This document shows, in pieces, positions 1-8,337 of a stretch of 64,000 bases of DNA. This stretch comes from JAJDAT01 sp964570665 (lineage in GTDB: Bacteria; Nitrospinota; Nitrospinia; Nitrospinales; JAJDAT01). The notes below the pieces were generated by a model. That model searched no databases, was not told the origin of the DNA, and was given only the letters and a program-made list of their open reading frames with translations. The first letter of the stretch is position 1; every line of letters begins with the position of its first letter. A program made the position numbers and the translations under genes. Location of the stretch: the NCBI GenBank assembly GCA_964570665.1, contig CAZMZH010000007.1, forward strand, positions 62,001 through 126,000. Direction: 5' to 3'.

Positions 1-1
1 G

Positions 2-871
2 GGCTCGCAATCTCCTTCGGTTGATGCAGAGGTAATTTGTATGGTCATGGAGCTTTTTGAACGACTCCAATTGAAAAACCCGGAACTTCAAATCAACAGT
101 CTGGGTTGCCCTGAATGTCGTCCGCAATACCGCGAATTATTAAAAAAAGCGGGACAAGAAAAGTTTGAAGAATTATGTAATAACTGCCAACAAAGATTGG
201 ATCGAAATCCCCTTCGACTGCTGGATTGCAAAGTAGAATCTTGCTCCCAAATTGCGGAAAAACTACCTAAAACAGCCGAACATTTATGTGAAAAATGCGA
301 TCAAGACTTTAGTTTAGTCAAAGAACTATTAAACTCGGCGAAGATAGATTTTGATATTAATTTTAAGCTTGTACGAGGTTTGGACTATTATTCCAAAACC
401 GCTTTCGAAATAGTTTCTTCCGATTTAGGCGCACAAAGCGCTGTGTGTGGCGGCGGTCGTTACGATCAGTTAGTGGAAGAATTTGACGGACCGGCAACGC
501 CTTGCTTTGGTTTTGCGATTGGTTTAGATCGGTTGGTATCGCTTGTTTCGGCAGACAACAATTCTGAGATTTTTCGAAATGCAGACCTCTTTATTGTCGC
601 TTTAGGCGAAGCGGCGGAAAAAGAAAGCTTTAAACTAGCTCAAGAATTAAGAAAACAAGGGATTTGGGTAGAAAGAGCGTATGAATCTACCAGTATGAAA
701 AGCCAAATGAGAAAAGCCGATAAATCCGGTTCTAATTTTGTGCTTATTTTAGGAGACAATGAACTAAAATCTGGAGCTTGTCCTCTCAAAAATATGGCCA
801 ATGGAGAGCAAAAAGATATATCGCTGGAGGCTTTAATAGCAAGCGCTAAAGACGTTTTAAAAACTGCATAA
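2..871 (+). CDS. hisS: histidyl-tRNA synthetase, 5'-truncated by window edge
   Basis: This is the C-terminal part of histidyl-tRNA synthetase, a cytoplasmic class II enzyme that charges tRNA-His. The frame is open to the window edge, and the residues before the first internal ATG (41) read GSQSPSVDAEVI, matching the HisRS block that ends in DAEVI, so ATG 41 is internal and not the start. The histidine-specific motif LVRGLDYYSKTAFE and the class II motif 3 (FGFAIGLDRL) are present. They are followed by an HGTP-type anticodon-binding domain over roughly the last 90 residues. The N-terminal catalytic region lies outside the window. Identification is firm. Confidence 0.96.
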   Translation, partial: GSQSPSVDAEVICMVMELFERLQLKNPELQINSLGCPECRPQYRELLKKAGQEKFEELCNNCQQRLDRNPLRLLDCKVESCSQIAEKLPKTAEHLCEKCDQDFSLVKELLNSAKIDFDINFKLVRGLDYYSKTAFEIVSSDLGAQSAVCGGGRYDQLVEEFDGPATPCFGFAIGLDRLVSLVSADNNSEIFRNADLFIVALGEAAEKESFKLAQELRKQGIWVERAYESTSMKSQMRKADKSGSNFVLILGDNELKSGACPLKNMANGEQKDISLEALIASAKDVLKTA

Positions 872-917
872 TAATTTAAATTAATTCTAAATTAATCCAT
901 TTTTTTCTATAATCAAT

Positions 918-960
918 AAAGGGACTTAATTGAGAATCCTTCCATTGACCAAGTCCTTTT
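918..960 (+). terminator. possible rho-independent terminator after hisS
   Basis: An imperfect GGGACTT/AAGTCC stem with a long loop is followed by TTTT, 47 bp after the hisS stop. The loop is long, so this is a weak call. The hairpin also lies just upstream of the Fur-family gene, so a regulatory role is possible. Confidence 0.3.
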
Positions 961-992
961 AGCGTGGTAGATTATCGAAAAGGTGATCATAT

Positions 993-1421
993 ATGGATGC
1001 AGAACAAGAAGTTTTAGAAAATTATATTACCAAGCACAATTTAAAGGTAACCCGCCAAAGACGAGCCGTTCTGAAATGTTTTTTGGAATGTCAGGACCAC
1101 GTGAGCGCGGAAGAGCTGTATAGGGCCGTTTCAGCTACAGAGCCAAAGATTGGTTTGGCGACGGTTTATCGCACTCTTGCTTTATTAACTCAAAGCGGTT
1201 TAGCCATTGAGTTGGATTTTGGAGACGGACAAAAACGTTACGAGCATAATCACTCCAACAGTCACCACGATCATATGATTTGCACTCAATGCGGAAAAAT
1301 TATTGAGTTCAACCATCCTCTTATCGAAAAATTCCAGGAAGAAGTTGCGGAAAACAACGGGTTTACCATCACTTCTCACAAACTGGACATGTTTGGCATT
1401 TGCAGCGACTGCCGAATATAA
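993..1421 (+). CDS. Fur/PerR/Zur-family metalloregulator
   Basis: A 142-residue Fur-family transcription repressor. The N-terminal winged helix contains the family block LKVTRQRRAVL and the recognition-helix segment GLATVYRTL. The C-terminal dimerisation domain has the metal-binding run HHDHMICTQCGKIIEF and a second CxxC at the end (CSDC), which together make a structural zinc site. A purine-rich AAAAGGTGAT lies just before the ATG. I cannot tell Fur, PerR and Zur apart from this sequence. A zinc-type ABC transporter pair in the same window (60824-62407) makes Zur possible, but that link is inference. Confidence 0.92.
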   Translation: MDAEQEVLENYITKHNLKVTRQRRAVLKCFLECQDHVSAEELYRAVSATEPKIGLATVYRTLALLTQSGLAIELDFGDGQKRYEHNHSNSHHDHMICTQCGKIIEFNHPLIEKFQEEVAENNGFTITSHKLDMFGICSDCRI

Positions 1422-1433
1422 TCCCTATTTCTT

Positions 1434-2330
1434 TTAAGAAATCGATTTAGCGCAACGAAATCCAATATAGTTATAAACCTCGTTTACAGCTCCTCCGTAT
1501 AAATTAACTTTCGCATAAACTCGGTTTTTGGGGTGCAGCCAAATTCGGTTGGTAATTCTTAATGCTCCAGCAGAAGAGTCAAAACCCCCGCCACGAATCA
1601 CCTTGTGTTCGCCATTAGCCGGTCCTTTTGGGTTTTCTTTCACCAACGCGCTGTAATAGGGTTCATACCAATCATCGACCCATTCCCATACATTACCCAT
1701 CATGTCATGCAACCCAAATTGGTTTGCTTTTTTTTGACCGACAGGATGAGTTGTTTTTTTACCATTATCTAAATACCAGGCATATTCTGGGTCCATGATA
1801 TTTCCCCAATAATAATTGGCCTGAATTCCTAAACCAGCGGCATATTCCCATTCGGCTTCTGTTGGTAATCTGCATTGGCCTTTTGAAGCCTCAATAAATT
1901 CTTGGATATCAAAGTAGTTAACTTGCTCAACTGGGTGATTTTTCCCAATATATTTTGATGGATTAAACTCCATAACCTTTTCCCATCTTTCCTGGGTCAC
2001 TTCGAATTTATCCATATAAAAATCATCAAGACAAACTTCATGTTCAGGTTTTTCATCCGCCTGGGCAAAATCGTTCCCCATAATAAAGCATCCACCTTTA
2101 ATAAACTTCATGCCAGGAGGAGCGTTATCGACCTTTTTTTGGTCTTCGGGAGAAACTTTAACTTGTTCAATCTCCACATTATCGGAATTATCGCTAGTTG
2201 GAGTTTCATAAACTGGTTCGGCTTTTTCTATTTCCGTAGTTTGGGAAGGAACTGGGCTTTTTGCTTCCTCGCCACCACATCCGGCGAAAATAAATAAAAT
2301 TATGCCCGCAATTAGGGTGTATTGTTTCAT
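1434..2330 (-). CDS. SUMF1/FGE-fold lipoprotein
   Basis: A 298-residue predicted lipoprotein. It has a short hydrophobic signal ending in the lipobox-like FAGC (Cys about 18), a low-complexity Glu/Pro/Ser linker to about residue 70, and then a formylglycine-generating-enzyme (SUMF1) fold. The fold shows the characteristic GGCFIMGND, RLPTEAEWEYAA, GNVWEWVDDW and RGGGFD blocks and a final GFRC. The active-site cysteine pair of true FGEs is not evident in the segment before GFRC, so sulfatase activation is unlikely; many bacterial members are binding or structural proteins. It converges on the Fur-family gene with a 12 bp gap. A second SUMF1-fold protein lies at 29125-29877. Confidence 0.85.
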   Translation of the reverse strand: MKQYTLIAGIILFIFAGCGGEEAKSPVPSQTTEIEKAEPVYETPTSDNSDNVEIEQVKVSPEDQKKVDNAPPGMKFIKGGCFIMGNDFAQADEKPEHEVCLDDFYMDKFEVTQERWEKVMEFNPSKYIGKNHPVEQVNYFDIQEFIEASKGQCRLPTEAEWEYAAGLGIQANYYWGNIMDPEYAWYLDNGKKTTHPVGQKKANQFGLHDMMGNVWEWVDDWYEPYYSALVKENPKGPANGEHKVIRGGGFDSSAGALRITNRIWLHPKNRVYAKVNLYGGAVNEVYNYIGFRCAKSIS

Positions 2331-2469
2331 CTGATTCCAGCTTTGTAGGATTGGCGTAAAGTTTGGAATAATAACATGTTATTTTTAGTTTTCATAAAAA
2401 TTTCCTAAAGCTTTTCTTTATAAAATCCGTTAAAAACTTGTGCGTTTACAAATAATTGAGGGTTTTGGA

Positions 2470-4851
2470 ATGTTTTTATCTAAAAATAAGTTTCAAGCGT
2501 TATTTTTTGCAGTCATTTTCCTAATTTCAGGCTTTTTAAGTGGATGTTTGACTTTAGACAGATCTTTAGAAAAAACTAAGGTCGCTCTAAATGATTCTCT
2601 AACCAAGGCCAAAGGCAAATTAAAATATAGTTTAAATAAGTTAGAGGCAAAATTTGATCGTCAATATGCCGTTCGACAATACAATGCAAGAAATTATGAA
2701 GAAGCTGAATATTATTTTAAACAATTTTTAGTCGCAAAACCCGGAGATCAACAAGCGCTTAAGTTTTTAGCGTGGTCTCAATTTTTTCAAGCTCGGTACG
2801 ATAAAGCTCTCCATTCATTCCAACGCGCAAAGTCCCTTTTCCCAAAAGACCCACAGGTTTATATAGGGTTGGGATGGTCTTATTTAGCCCTTAAAGATAA
2901 TGAAATGGCTCTTAAAAAGTTTAATCGAGCTATGTTCTATAAAGCCGATCCTTACTTGGTTTACAAAGGAAAAGGGTTTGCTTACTTAAAGTTATTGGAT
3001 TTGAAAAACGCACGTAAAGAATTTGGCGAAATTTACGCCCCTGAAGATATTGACGCCATATCAAAAAAATGGAAAAACGTTCCGATCAATTCGTATGCAG
3101 AGTACGATATCAGTTCTATCGTCAAGCAAGACACAAGAAAAACTTTCACATTAGAACAGGAACAACCTCGTTATAGAGGAGCCATGTTGGCTTTCCAACC
3201 TTTTGAACCTTCGGCTAAAGTCGATGAAGCGTGGAGAATTTTACGCTATGGGAACCTTAAAAAAGCTCTTAAAACTTTTGAAGGCTTATACAAAGAAGGC
3301 GAATTAGACTCCGCTAATGGACTTGCATGGAGCTATATTCAAAATGGTCGTTTCTTAGAAGCGGAAGAACTCTTCAAAAAAATCTTAGAACGTTTCAGGA
3401 AATTTCCGGGAGCGGAAGATGGTATGGCGACCGTTAAAAGGATAAAAAAAGATAAAGCCGCCTATGCGGACTATTATTTTAATTTGGATAAGTTAGCCAT
3501 CGCTAAAAATAAATTTAAATATCTAAAAGGGAAATACCCCGACTGGGAATATCCGTATCTAAACCTGGGGGTCATCGAAATAAGAAATGATCGACATTTT
3601 GAAGCCGAACCTCACTTTAGAAAAGCTTTAGAAATAAATCCAAATTATAAACCGGCTCAATTGGGCATAAATGAAATTTATAAGAAAACCGCGCCGTTAC
3701 TTCTTAAAGGGAATGAAGAATTATCAAAAGGTAACTTTATAGAAGCGTCCCGGAATTTCATGGACTATATCGATTCAAAAGATAACGGTCCTCAGTCTTC
3801 CCACAGCTTAGCGGAAGCCTACAATGGCTTTGGTTGGAGCTATTACGGGAAAAAACAATACGAGCTTGCGATACGAAAATTTAAAGTAGCTATCGACCAT
3901 GATCGTTTTCAATTTGACGCTGCGTTAGGACTTGGCCTCTCTTTCTACAATCTAAACAATTATGGAAAAGCGGCGGAATATTTGGAACTAGCGGATTCTA
4001 TTAAGCCTAATCGTAAAAACATTAGATATAAGCTCGATTGGTCTGTCCTACAAAGTTTTAATCTGAAAGAAGCGAAAGAAATTTTTATAGAAAACATTAA
4101 AAGAGATCCATTAAGAGCTTCGTCTTATATGGGATTAGGTTGGATTTATTATACGGTTAACAAACCTGATCTTGCCGTTGAGTTTTTTGTAAAAGCAATT
4201 ACCTTGGACCCAGACTTTGCCCTAACCGAAGAGTTTAGCAGGGTTCTTGATTTAGAACGATTTGGTTGGCAAGTATACAATGAGTTTGGATGGGCTTACT
4301 ACCGGCAGGGTCGTTTTGATAAAGCGAATTATATATTCCAAGTGGCATTAAACCGAAAACCTGACAGCTCAGAAACCTTTAAAGGACTAGGGTTTACAGC
4401 CTTTAAGTTAAAGGACTACAATAAGTCTATTTTATACTTAAAACAAAGCGTTGTATTGAATAAAAACCCTAAAACTTTTGAAGAATTGGTTAAAGGCAAC
4501 ACGGCTATTGCTCCATACAAAAATGCAACGAATGCGCAAACAAAATTGGGATGGAGCTATTTTCATTTAGGTCAATACAATCGAGCAATATCTGAATTTA
4601 ATCGAGAATTACAAAATAATCCCGATTGGACGTCTCTCTATGAAGGGCTTGGCTGGAGCTATTTGAAATTAAAGAAGTTAGCTGAGTCTAGAGCGGCCTT
4701 TTCAAAAGCAATTAGGCTTCAACCATTAAACAATTCCGCTCACGTTGGTCTAAACCAATCTAAACAAATTGCAATAAAAGAAAAGTTAAAACGGAAAGAA
4801 GAAGGTAAGAAATTATCTGGCGGGCTGATTATGGATAGCCGGTCATTTTGA
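2470..4851 (+). CDS. large TPR-repeat lipoprotein
   Basis: A predicted 793-residue lipoprotein made almost entirely of tetratricopeptide repeats. The frame is open from a GTG at 2440, but the ATG at 2470 has a GAGGG Shine-Dalgarno sequence six bases upstream and gives a compact signal peptide ending in the lipobox LSGC, so I use 2470. After a short linker, more than ten TPR-like units follow, many carrying the local consensus GLGWSYLxL with a K-x-F-x-x-A second helix. Such proteins usually act as periplasmic scaffolds, but no partner is indicated. Two proteins of related type lie at 8338 and 46205. The function is unknown beyond this. Confidence 0.8.
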   Translation: MFLSKNKFQALFFAVIFLISGFLSGCLTLDRSLEKTKVALNDSLTKAKGKLKYSLNKLEAKFDRQYAVRQYNARNYEEAEYYFKQFLVAKPGDQQALKFLAWSQFFQARYDKALHSFQRAKSLFPKDPQVYIGLGWSYLALKDNEMALKKFNRAMFYKADPYLVYKGKGFAYLKLLDLKNARKEFGEIYAPEDIDAISKKWKNVPINSYAEYDISSIVKQDTRKTFTLEQEQPRYRGAMLAFQPFEPSAKVDEAWRILRYGNLKKALKTFEGLYKEGELDSANGLAWSYIQNGRFLEAEELFKKILERFRKFPGAEDGMATVKRIKKDKAAYADYYFNLDKLAIAKNKFKYLKGKYPDWEYPYLNLGVIEIRNDRHFEAEPHFRKALEINPNYKPAQLGINEIYKKTAPLLLKGNEELSKGNFIEASRNFMDYIDSKDNGPQSSHSLAEAYNGFGWSYYGKKQYELAIRKFKVAIDHDRFQFDAALGLGLSFYNLNNYGKAAEYLELADSIKPNRKNIRYKLDWSVLQSFNLKEAKEIFIENIKRDPLRASSYMGLGWIYYTVNKPDLAVEFFVKAITLDPDFALTEEFSRVLDLERFGWQVYNEFGWAYYRQGRFDKANYIFQVALNRKPDSSETFKGLGFTAFKLKDYNKSILYLKQSVVLNKNPKTFEELVKGNTAIAPYKNATNAQTKLGWSYFHLGQYNRAISEFNRELQNNPDWTSLYEGLGWSYLKLKKLAESRAAFSKAIRLQPLNNSAHVGLNQSKQIAIKEKLKRKEEGKKLSGGLIMDSRSF

Positions 4852-5000
4852 GCTAACTTCAATAAAAACAAAAATATTATTTGAATTTTCTATTTTTTTT
4901 TATATAATAAGACTATCCGTTTTACCGGCGGTTTTTACAACGCTTTTAAACTTTTGGGGAGGAAGGGGCAACCTTTCTATTTTTTACGGTTAGTAAAAAT

Positions 5001-5032
5001 TATGGGGTTGAATCGACGCATTCAACTCCATA
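5001..5032 (-). terminator. rho-independent terminator of acs
   Basis: A 13-bp stem (5001-5013 with 5020-5032, one G-U pair) encloses a 6-base loop. On the minus strand it is followed by AATTTTTAC, 15 bp beyond the acs stop codon. Confidence 0.7.
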
Positions 5033-5046
5033 CCCTAGTTCCTCTT

Positions 5047-7014
5047 TTATACCTTTCTATAAGTTTCCTTTAAGTTTTCCACAACCGATGGATCAGCCAA
5101 AGTAGAAACATCGCCTAATTGATCCGCTTCATCTGCGGCAATTTTTCTTAGTATCCTTCTCATTATTTTTCCAGAACGTGTTTTTGGTAATCCTGGAGCC
5201 CAATGAATAACATCTGGAGCTGCAATTGGCCCAATTTCCTTCCGGACAAAACCAATCAATTCTTTTTTTAACGCGTCGGTATATTCTTGCCCTTCCATTA
5301 AAGTGACATAGGCATAAATCCCCTGCCCTTTAATATCATGTGGAAAACCCACCACAGCAGCCTCTGCAACCGCTTTATGCAAAACTAAACCCGATTCAAC
5401 CTCTGCAGTGCCCATGCGATGGCCAGAAACATTAATGACGTCGTCTACCCTTCCTGTCACCCAATAATATCCATCTTCGTCGCGACGGCATCCGTCTCCC
5501 GTAAAGTAATAACCGGGATACATTTTAAAATAAGTTTCTTCAAATCGATCATGATCGCCATAAACCGTACGCATTTGACCTGGCCAAGTCTCCGACAAAG
5601 CCAACACGCCTTCAACTCCGTTCCCTTCGACAACTTTTCCGGTTTCCGATTCAATCACGACGGGTTTAACTCCAAAAAATGGCAAGGTAGCGGAACCAGG
5701 TTTGGCGGGGGTACAACCTGGTAATGGAGTGATCAAAATCCCTCCTGTTTCTGTTTGCCACCAAGTATCGACAACGGGGCAGTTACCTCTTCCAATATTT
5801 TGATAATACCAACGCCAGGCTTCAGGGTTAATAGGCTCTCCAACCGAACCTAAGACCTTAAGCGTAGACAAGTCATACTTTGCGGGAAAGTCGTCGCCAT
5901 GCGACATTAAAGCGCGAATAGCCGTTGGAGCGGTATAAAACTGGGTCACTTTGTGTTTGTCAACGGTTGACCAAAATCGACCTGCATCTGGATAGGTTGG
6001 AATCCCTTCAAACATAATGGTTGTGGCGCCGTTGCCTAAAGGGCCATAAATAATATACGAATGTCCCGTTACCCAACCTATATCTGCCGTACACCACCAA
6101 ATATCGCCATCATGATAATCAAAAATATATTTGTGGGTCATAGCCGAAAAAATCATATAGCCGCCCACATTATGTTGAACGCCTTTAGGCTTTCCAGTGG
6201 AACCGGAGGTGTATAGAATGAAGAGAGGATCTTCCGCATCCATTGGCTCGGGTTCGCATATTGCGCTAGCCTCCGCCATCTCGGATTCCCACCAAAAATC
6301 TCTTCCTTCCGCCATATCAACGGGTATCTTATCGCCAACTCTTTTTGCCACTATACAAGCCTGCACCTTAACTCCCTGCTTCTCCGCTAAAGCGATTGCG
6401 TCGTCAGCGGCAGATTTCAACGGAACGGGTTTGGCGCCGCGAAATGAACCGTCTGCTGTCACTACTATGGAGCAAGAGGAATCGGCTATCCTATCTCCAA
6501 GAGCGTTAGCGGAAAAACCTCCAAAAACGATCGAATGAACCGCTCCAATTCGAGCGCAAGCCAACATTGCAATGGCCAGCTCGGGAATCATCGGCATATA
6601 AATAGATACTCGATCGCCCTTTTTAGCTCCATGTTTTTTTAAAACGTTGGCAAACTTACAGACCTCCGCATGCAACTCTTTATAGGTTAAGTTAAGGTTT
6701 TCAGTAGGTTCGTTACCTTCCCAAATAATGGCGGTTTGATCGCCTCTAGAATCTAAATATCGATCAATACAATTTACCGTAATATTGGTTTGCCCGCCTT
6801 TAAACCATTCAATAAAGATTTTTCCTTCGCGGACATCGTAATTAAAATCTCGAACCTTATCCCACTTTTTAAACCAGGTAAATTTTTCGGCTTCTTCCGC
6901 CCAAAACCCTTCGGGATCGTTTATAGATCGGTCATACATTTCCTTATACTGATCCATGGATTTAATCCAGGCTCTTAGGCTTGAATCTGAAGAAGGCTTA
7001 TACATTTCCGTCAT
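5047..7014 (-). CDS. acs: acetyl-CoA synthetase
   Basis: A full-length (655 aa) AMP-forming acetyl-CoA synthetase. It converts acetate, ATP and CoA to acetyl-CoA in the cytoplasm in two steps. All adenylate-forming signatures are present: the phosphate loop YTSGSTGKPKG, the tryptophan-rich acetate-pocket block WWQTETGG, the hinge region GRVDDVINVSGHRMGTAEVE and the C-terminal PKTRSGKIMRR, whose lysine is catalytic for adenylation and the usual acetylation site. The gene lies 12 bp downstream of the DUF1566 gene on the same strand and has its own terminator. Confidence 0.97.
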   Translation of the reverse strand: MTEMYKPSSDSSLRAWIKSMDQYKEMYDRSINDPEGFWAEEAEKFTWFKKWDKVRDFNYDVREGKIFIEWFKGGQTNITVNCIDRYLDSRGDQTAIIWEGNEPTENLNLTYKELHAEVCKFANVLKKHGAKKGDRVSIYMPMIPELAIAMLACARIGAVHSIVFGGFSANALGDRIADSSCSIVVTADGSFRGAKPVPLKSAADDAIALAEKQGVKVQACIVAKRVGDKIPVDMAEGRDFWWESEMAEASAICEPEPMDAEDPLFILYTSGSTGKPKGVQHNVGGYMIFSAMTHKYIFDYHDGDIWWCTADIGWVTGHSYIIYGPLGNGATTIMFEGIPTYPDAGRFWSTVDKHKVTQFYTAPTAIRALMSHGDDFPAKYDLSTLKVLGSVGEPINPEAWRWYYQNIGRGNCPVVDTWWQTETGGILITPLPGCTPAKPGSATLPFFGVKPVVIESETGKVVEGNGVEGVLALSETWPGQMRTVYGDHDRFEETYFKMYPGYYFTGDGCRRDEDGYYWVTGRVDDVINVSGHRMGTAEVESGLVLHKAVAEAAVVGFPHDIKGQGIYAYVTLMEGQEYTDALKKELIGFVRKEIGPIAAPDVIHWAPGLPKTRSGKIMRRILRKIAADEADQLGDVSTLADPSVVENLKETYRKV

Positions 7015-7026
7015 ATTGGAACTCCA

Positions 7027-7464
7027 TTAATCGTCTTTTGGGACAATAACTCTAACTCCGCGCGAAGCTTCAGACAAAGTCCATAAACCATCTGGGTCTT
7101 CAAAGGCTCCATCGCGGATTTTTAAAACGCAAGTTCGCGCTCGTCCGGCAACCACTTCCGCAACTATTGAAAACCCTCCTCCTTTTTCAAATTTATCGCT
7201 TATATGAATTTCTTTCCCATAAACATCTTTATTGGAAAACGATTCGTCATACAGAGAACCCATTTGAGGGCGAGTGGGAAGACGCCAGTCGTCATAACCT
7301 GCAAATTTATTCTCTCTAAGATGCCGAACATAGTCTAGACAATCCTGATAACAGCACCATTTTTTAAGGTCGTTCATAGTGTCTGTCTTGGTCCACATAA
7401 GGTTTGTTTCGAGGTCTGTTATAGTGCCGTCGCCGTTATCAACAAACCGTTTTTCTTCAGACAT
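7027..7464 (-). CDS. DUF1566 (Lcl C-terminal-like) domain protein
   Basis: A 145-residue protein with the DUF1566/Lcl fold: an opening RFVDNGDGTITDLETNLMW, the central GYDDWRLPTRPQM block and a closing SRGVRVIV segment. There is no signal peptide, so it appears cytoplasmic. The family is related to C-type-lectin and FGE-like folds and has no generally agreed activity. It precedes acs by 12 bp and is probably co-transcribed with it, though a role in acetate metabolism is not shown. Confidence 0.75.
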   Translation of the reverse strand: MSEEKRFVDNGDGTITDLETNLMWTKTDTMNDLKKWCCYQDCLDYVRHLRENKFAGYDDWRLPTRPQMGSLYDESFSNKDVYGKEIHISDKFEKGGGFSIVAEVVAGRARTCVLKIRDGAFEDPDGLWTLSEASRGVRVIVPKDD

Positions 7465-7577
7465 AGGGTAACCAATTCCATTGAGATTAAAGCATTTAAT
7501 TGATAAAAATGAGGAAAGAGAATATCATTTTTCGCGACCCTTTTCAAAGAGTCTTTAAACTCATTACGGGATAAGAA

Positions 7578-8309
7578 ATGATCAAAACTGAGTATCAAAA
7601 AATGTTTAATGAAGAACAGTCGCACTGGTTTTTTAAAACTAAACGAATGTTCATTGAAAGCTTTCTTAATAAGACAGACTTCCCTTCTAATGCTCAAATT
7701 TTTGAACCTGGATGCGGAACCGGCGCTAATCGTATTTTTTTAGAAAAATATGGCTCCGTAACCAGCTTAGATTTTTCAGAAGACGCTTTAGAGTTTTGTC
7801 AAGAAAGAGATCTCAATCGATTAATCAGGGGAGATTTAAATCAACTGGGGATACGAAACGAAACTTTTGATTTCGCTTTTTTGTTAGACGTGCTCTATCA
7901 CCAATGGATAAAAGACGATTTATCGGCCTTATGCGATATTTCAAGAATATTAAAACCCGGAGGGAAATTATTAATAACCGATTCCGCTTTTCCATTTTTG
8001 TTAAGTTCGCACGACAAGGCCGTAATGACGCGGGAACGATATACCATACCTTCGTTAACAGAAAAATTAAACAAGTCGGGTTTTAAAGTTTTAAGGGCAA
8101 GTTATATGTTTGCTACCACTTTTCCCGCTTTGACATTTGTCCGATTAATTCAAAAATTAATACCATCTCAAGAAAATTCGTCAAACGTTTTCAAAGTTCC
8201 CCATTTCATCAATCAACTCATTTTAAAAATAATGTCCTTGGAGGCTAGAGTATTAAGTCGTTCTCAATTGCCCTTTGGTTCTAGCGTCATTATATTAGCT
8301 GAAAAATAA
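7578..8309 (+). CDS. class I SAM-dependent methyltransferase
   Basis: A 243-residue Methyltransf_11-type enzyme. Motif I is FEPGCGTGANRIF (about residues 43-55), followed by the acidic end of strand 2 (TSLDFS), the motif II-like FDFAFLLDVLYH and the post-motif ILKPGGKLLITDS. The C-terminal region is rich in hydrophobic and basic residues and may be membrane-associated. The substrate is unknown; the architecture resembles methyltransferases of quinone, lipid or glycan pathways. It lies 28 bp upstream of the SGNH/TPR gene, which suggests one transcription unit. Confidence 0.85.
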   Translation: MIKTEYQKMFNEEQSHWFFKTKRMFIESFLNKTDFPSNAQIFEPGCGTGANRIFLEKYGSVTSLDFSEDALEFCQERDLNRLIRGDLNQLGIRNETFDFAFLLDVLYHQWIKDDLSALCDISRILKPGGKLLITDSAFPFLLSSHDKAVMTRERYTIPSLTEKLNKSGFKVLRASYMFATTFPALTFVRLIQKLIPSQENSSNVFKVPHFINQLILKIMSLEARVLSRSQLPFGSSVIILAEK

Positions 8310-8337
8310 GTTCCAACATCGCTTTTAGGAATTCCTA

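Noticed and set aside
7419..7697. 92-codon minus-strand frame
   Set aside because: It overlaps the methyltransferase and the DUF1566 gene in another frame and shows no family motif or ribosome-binding site.
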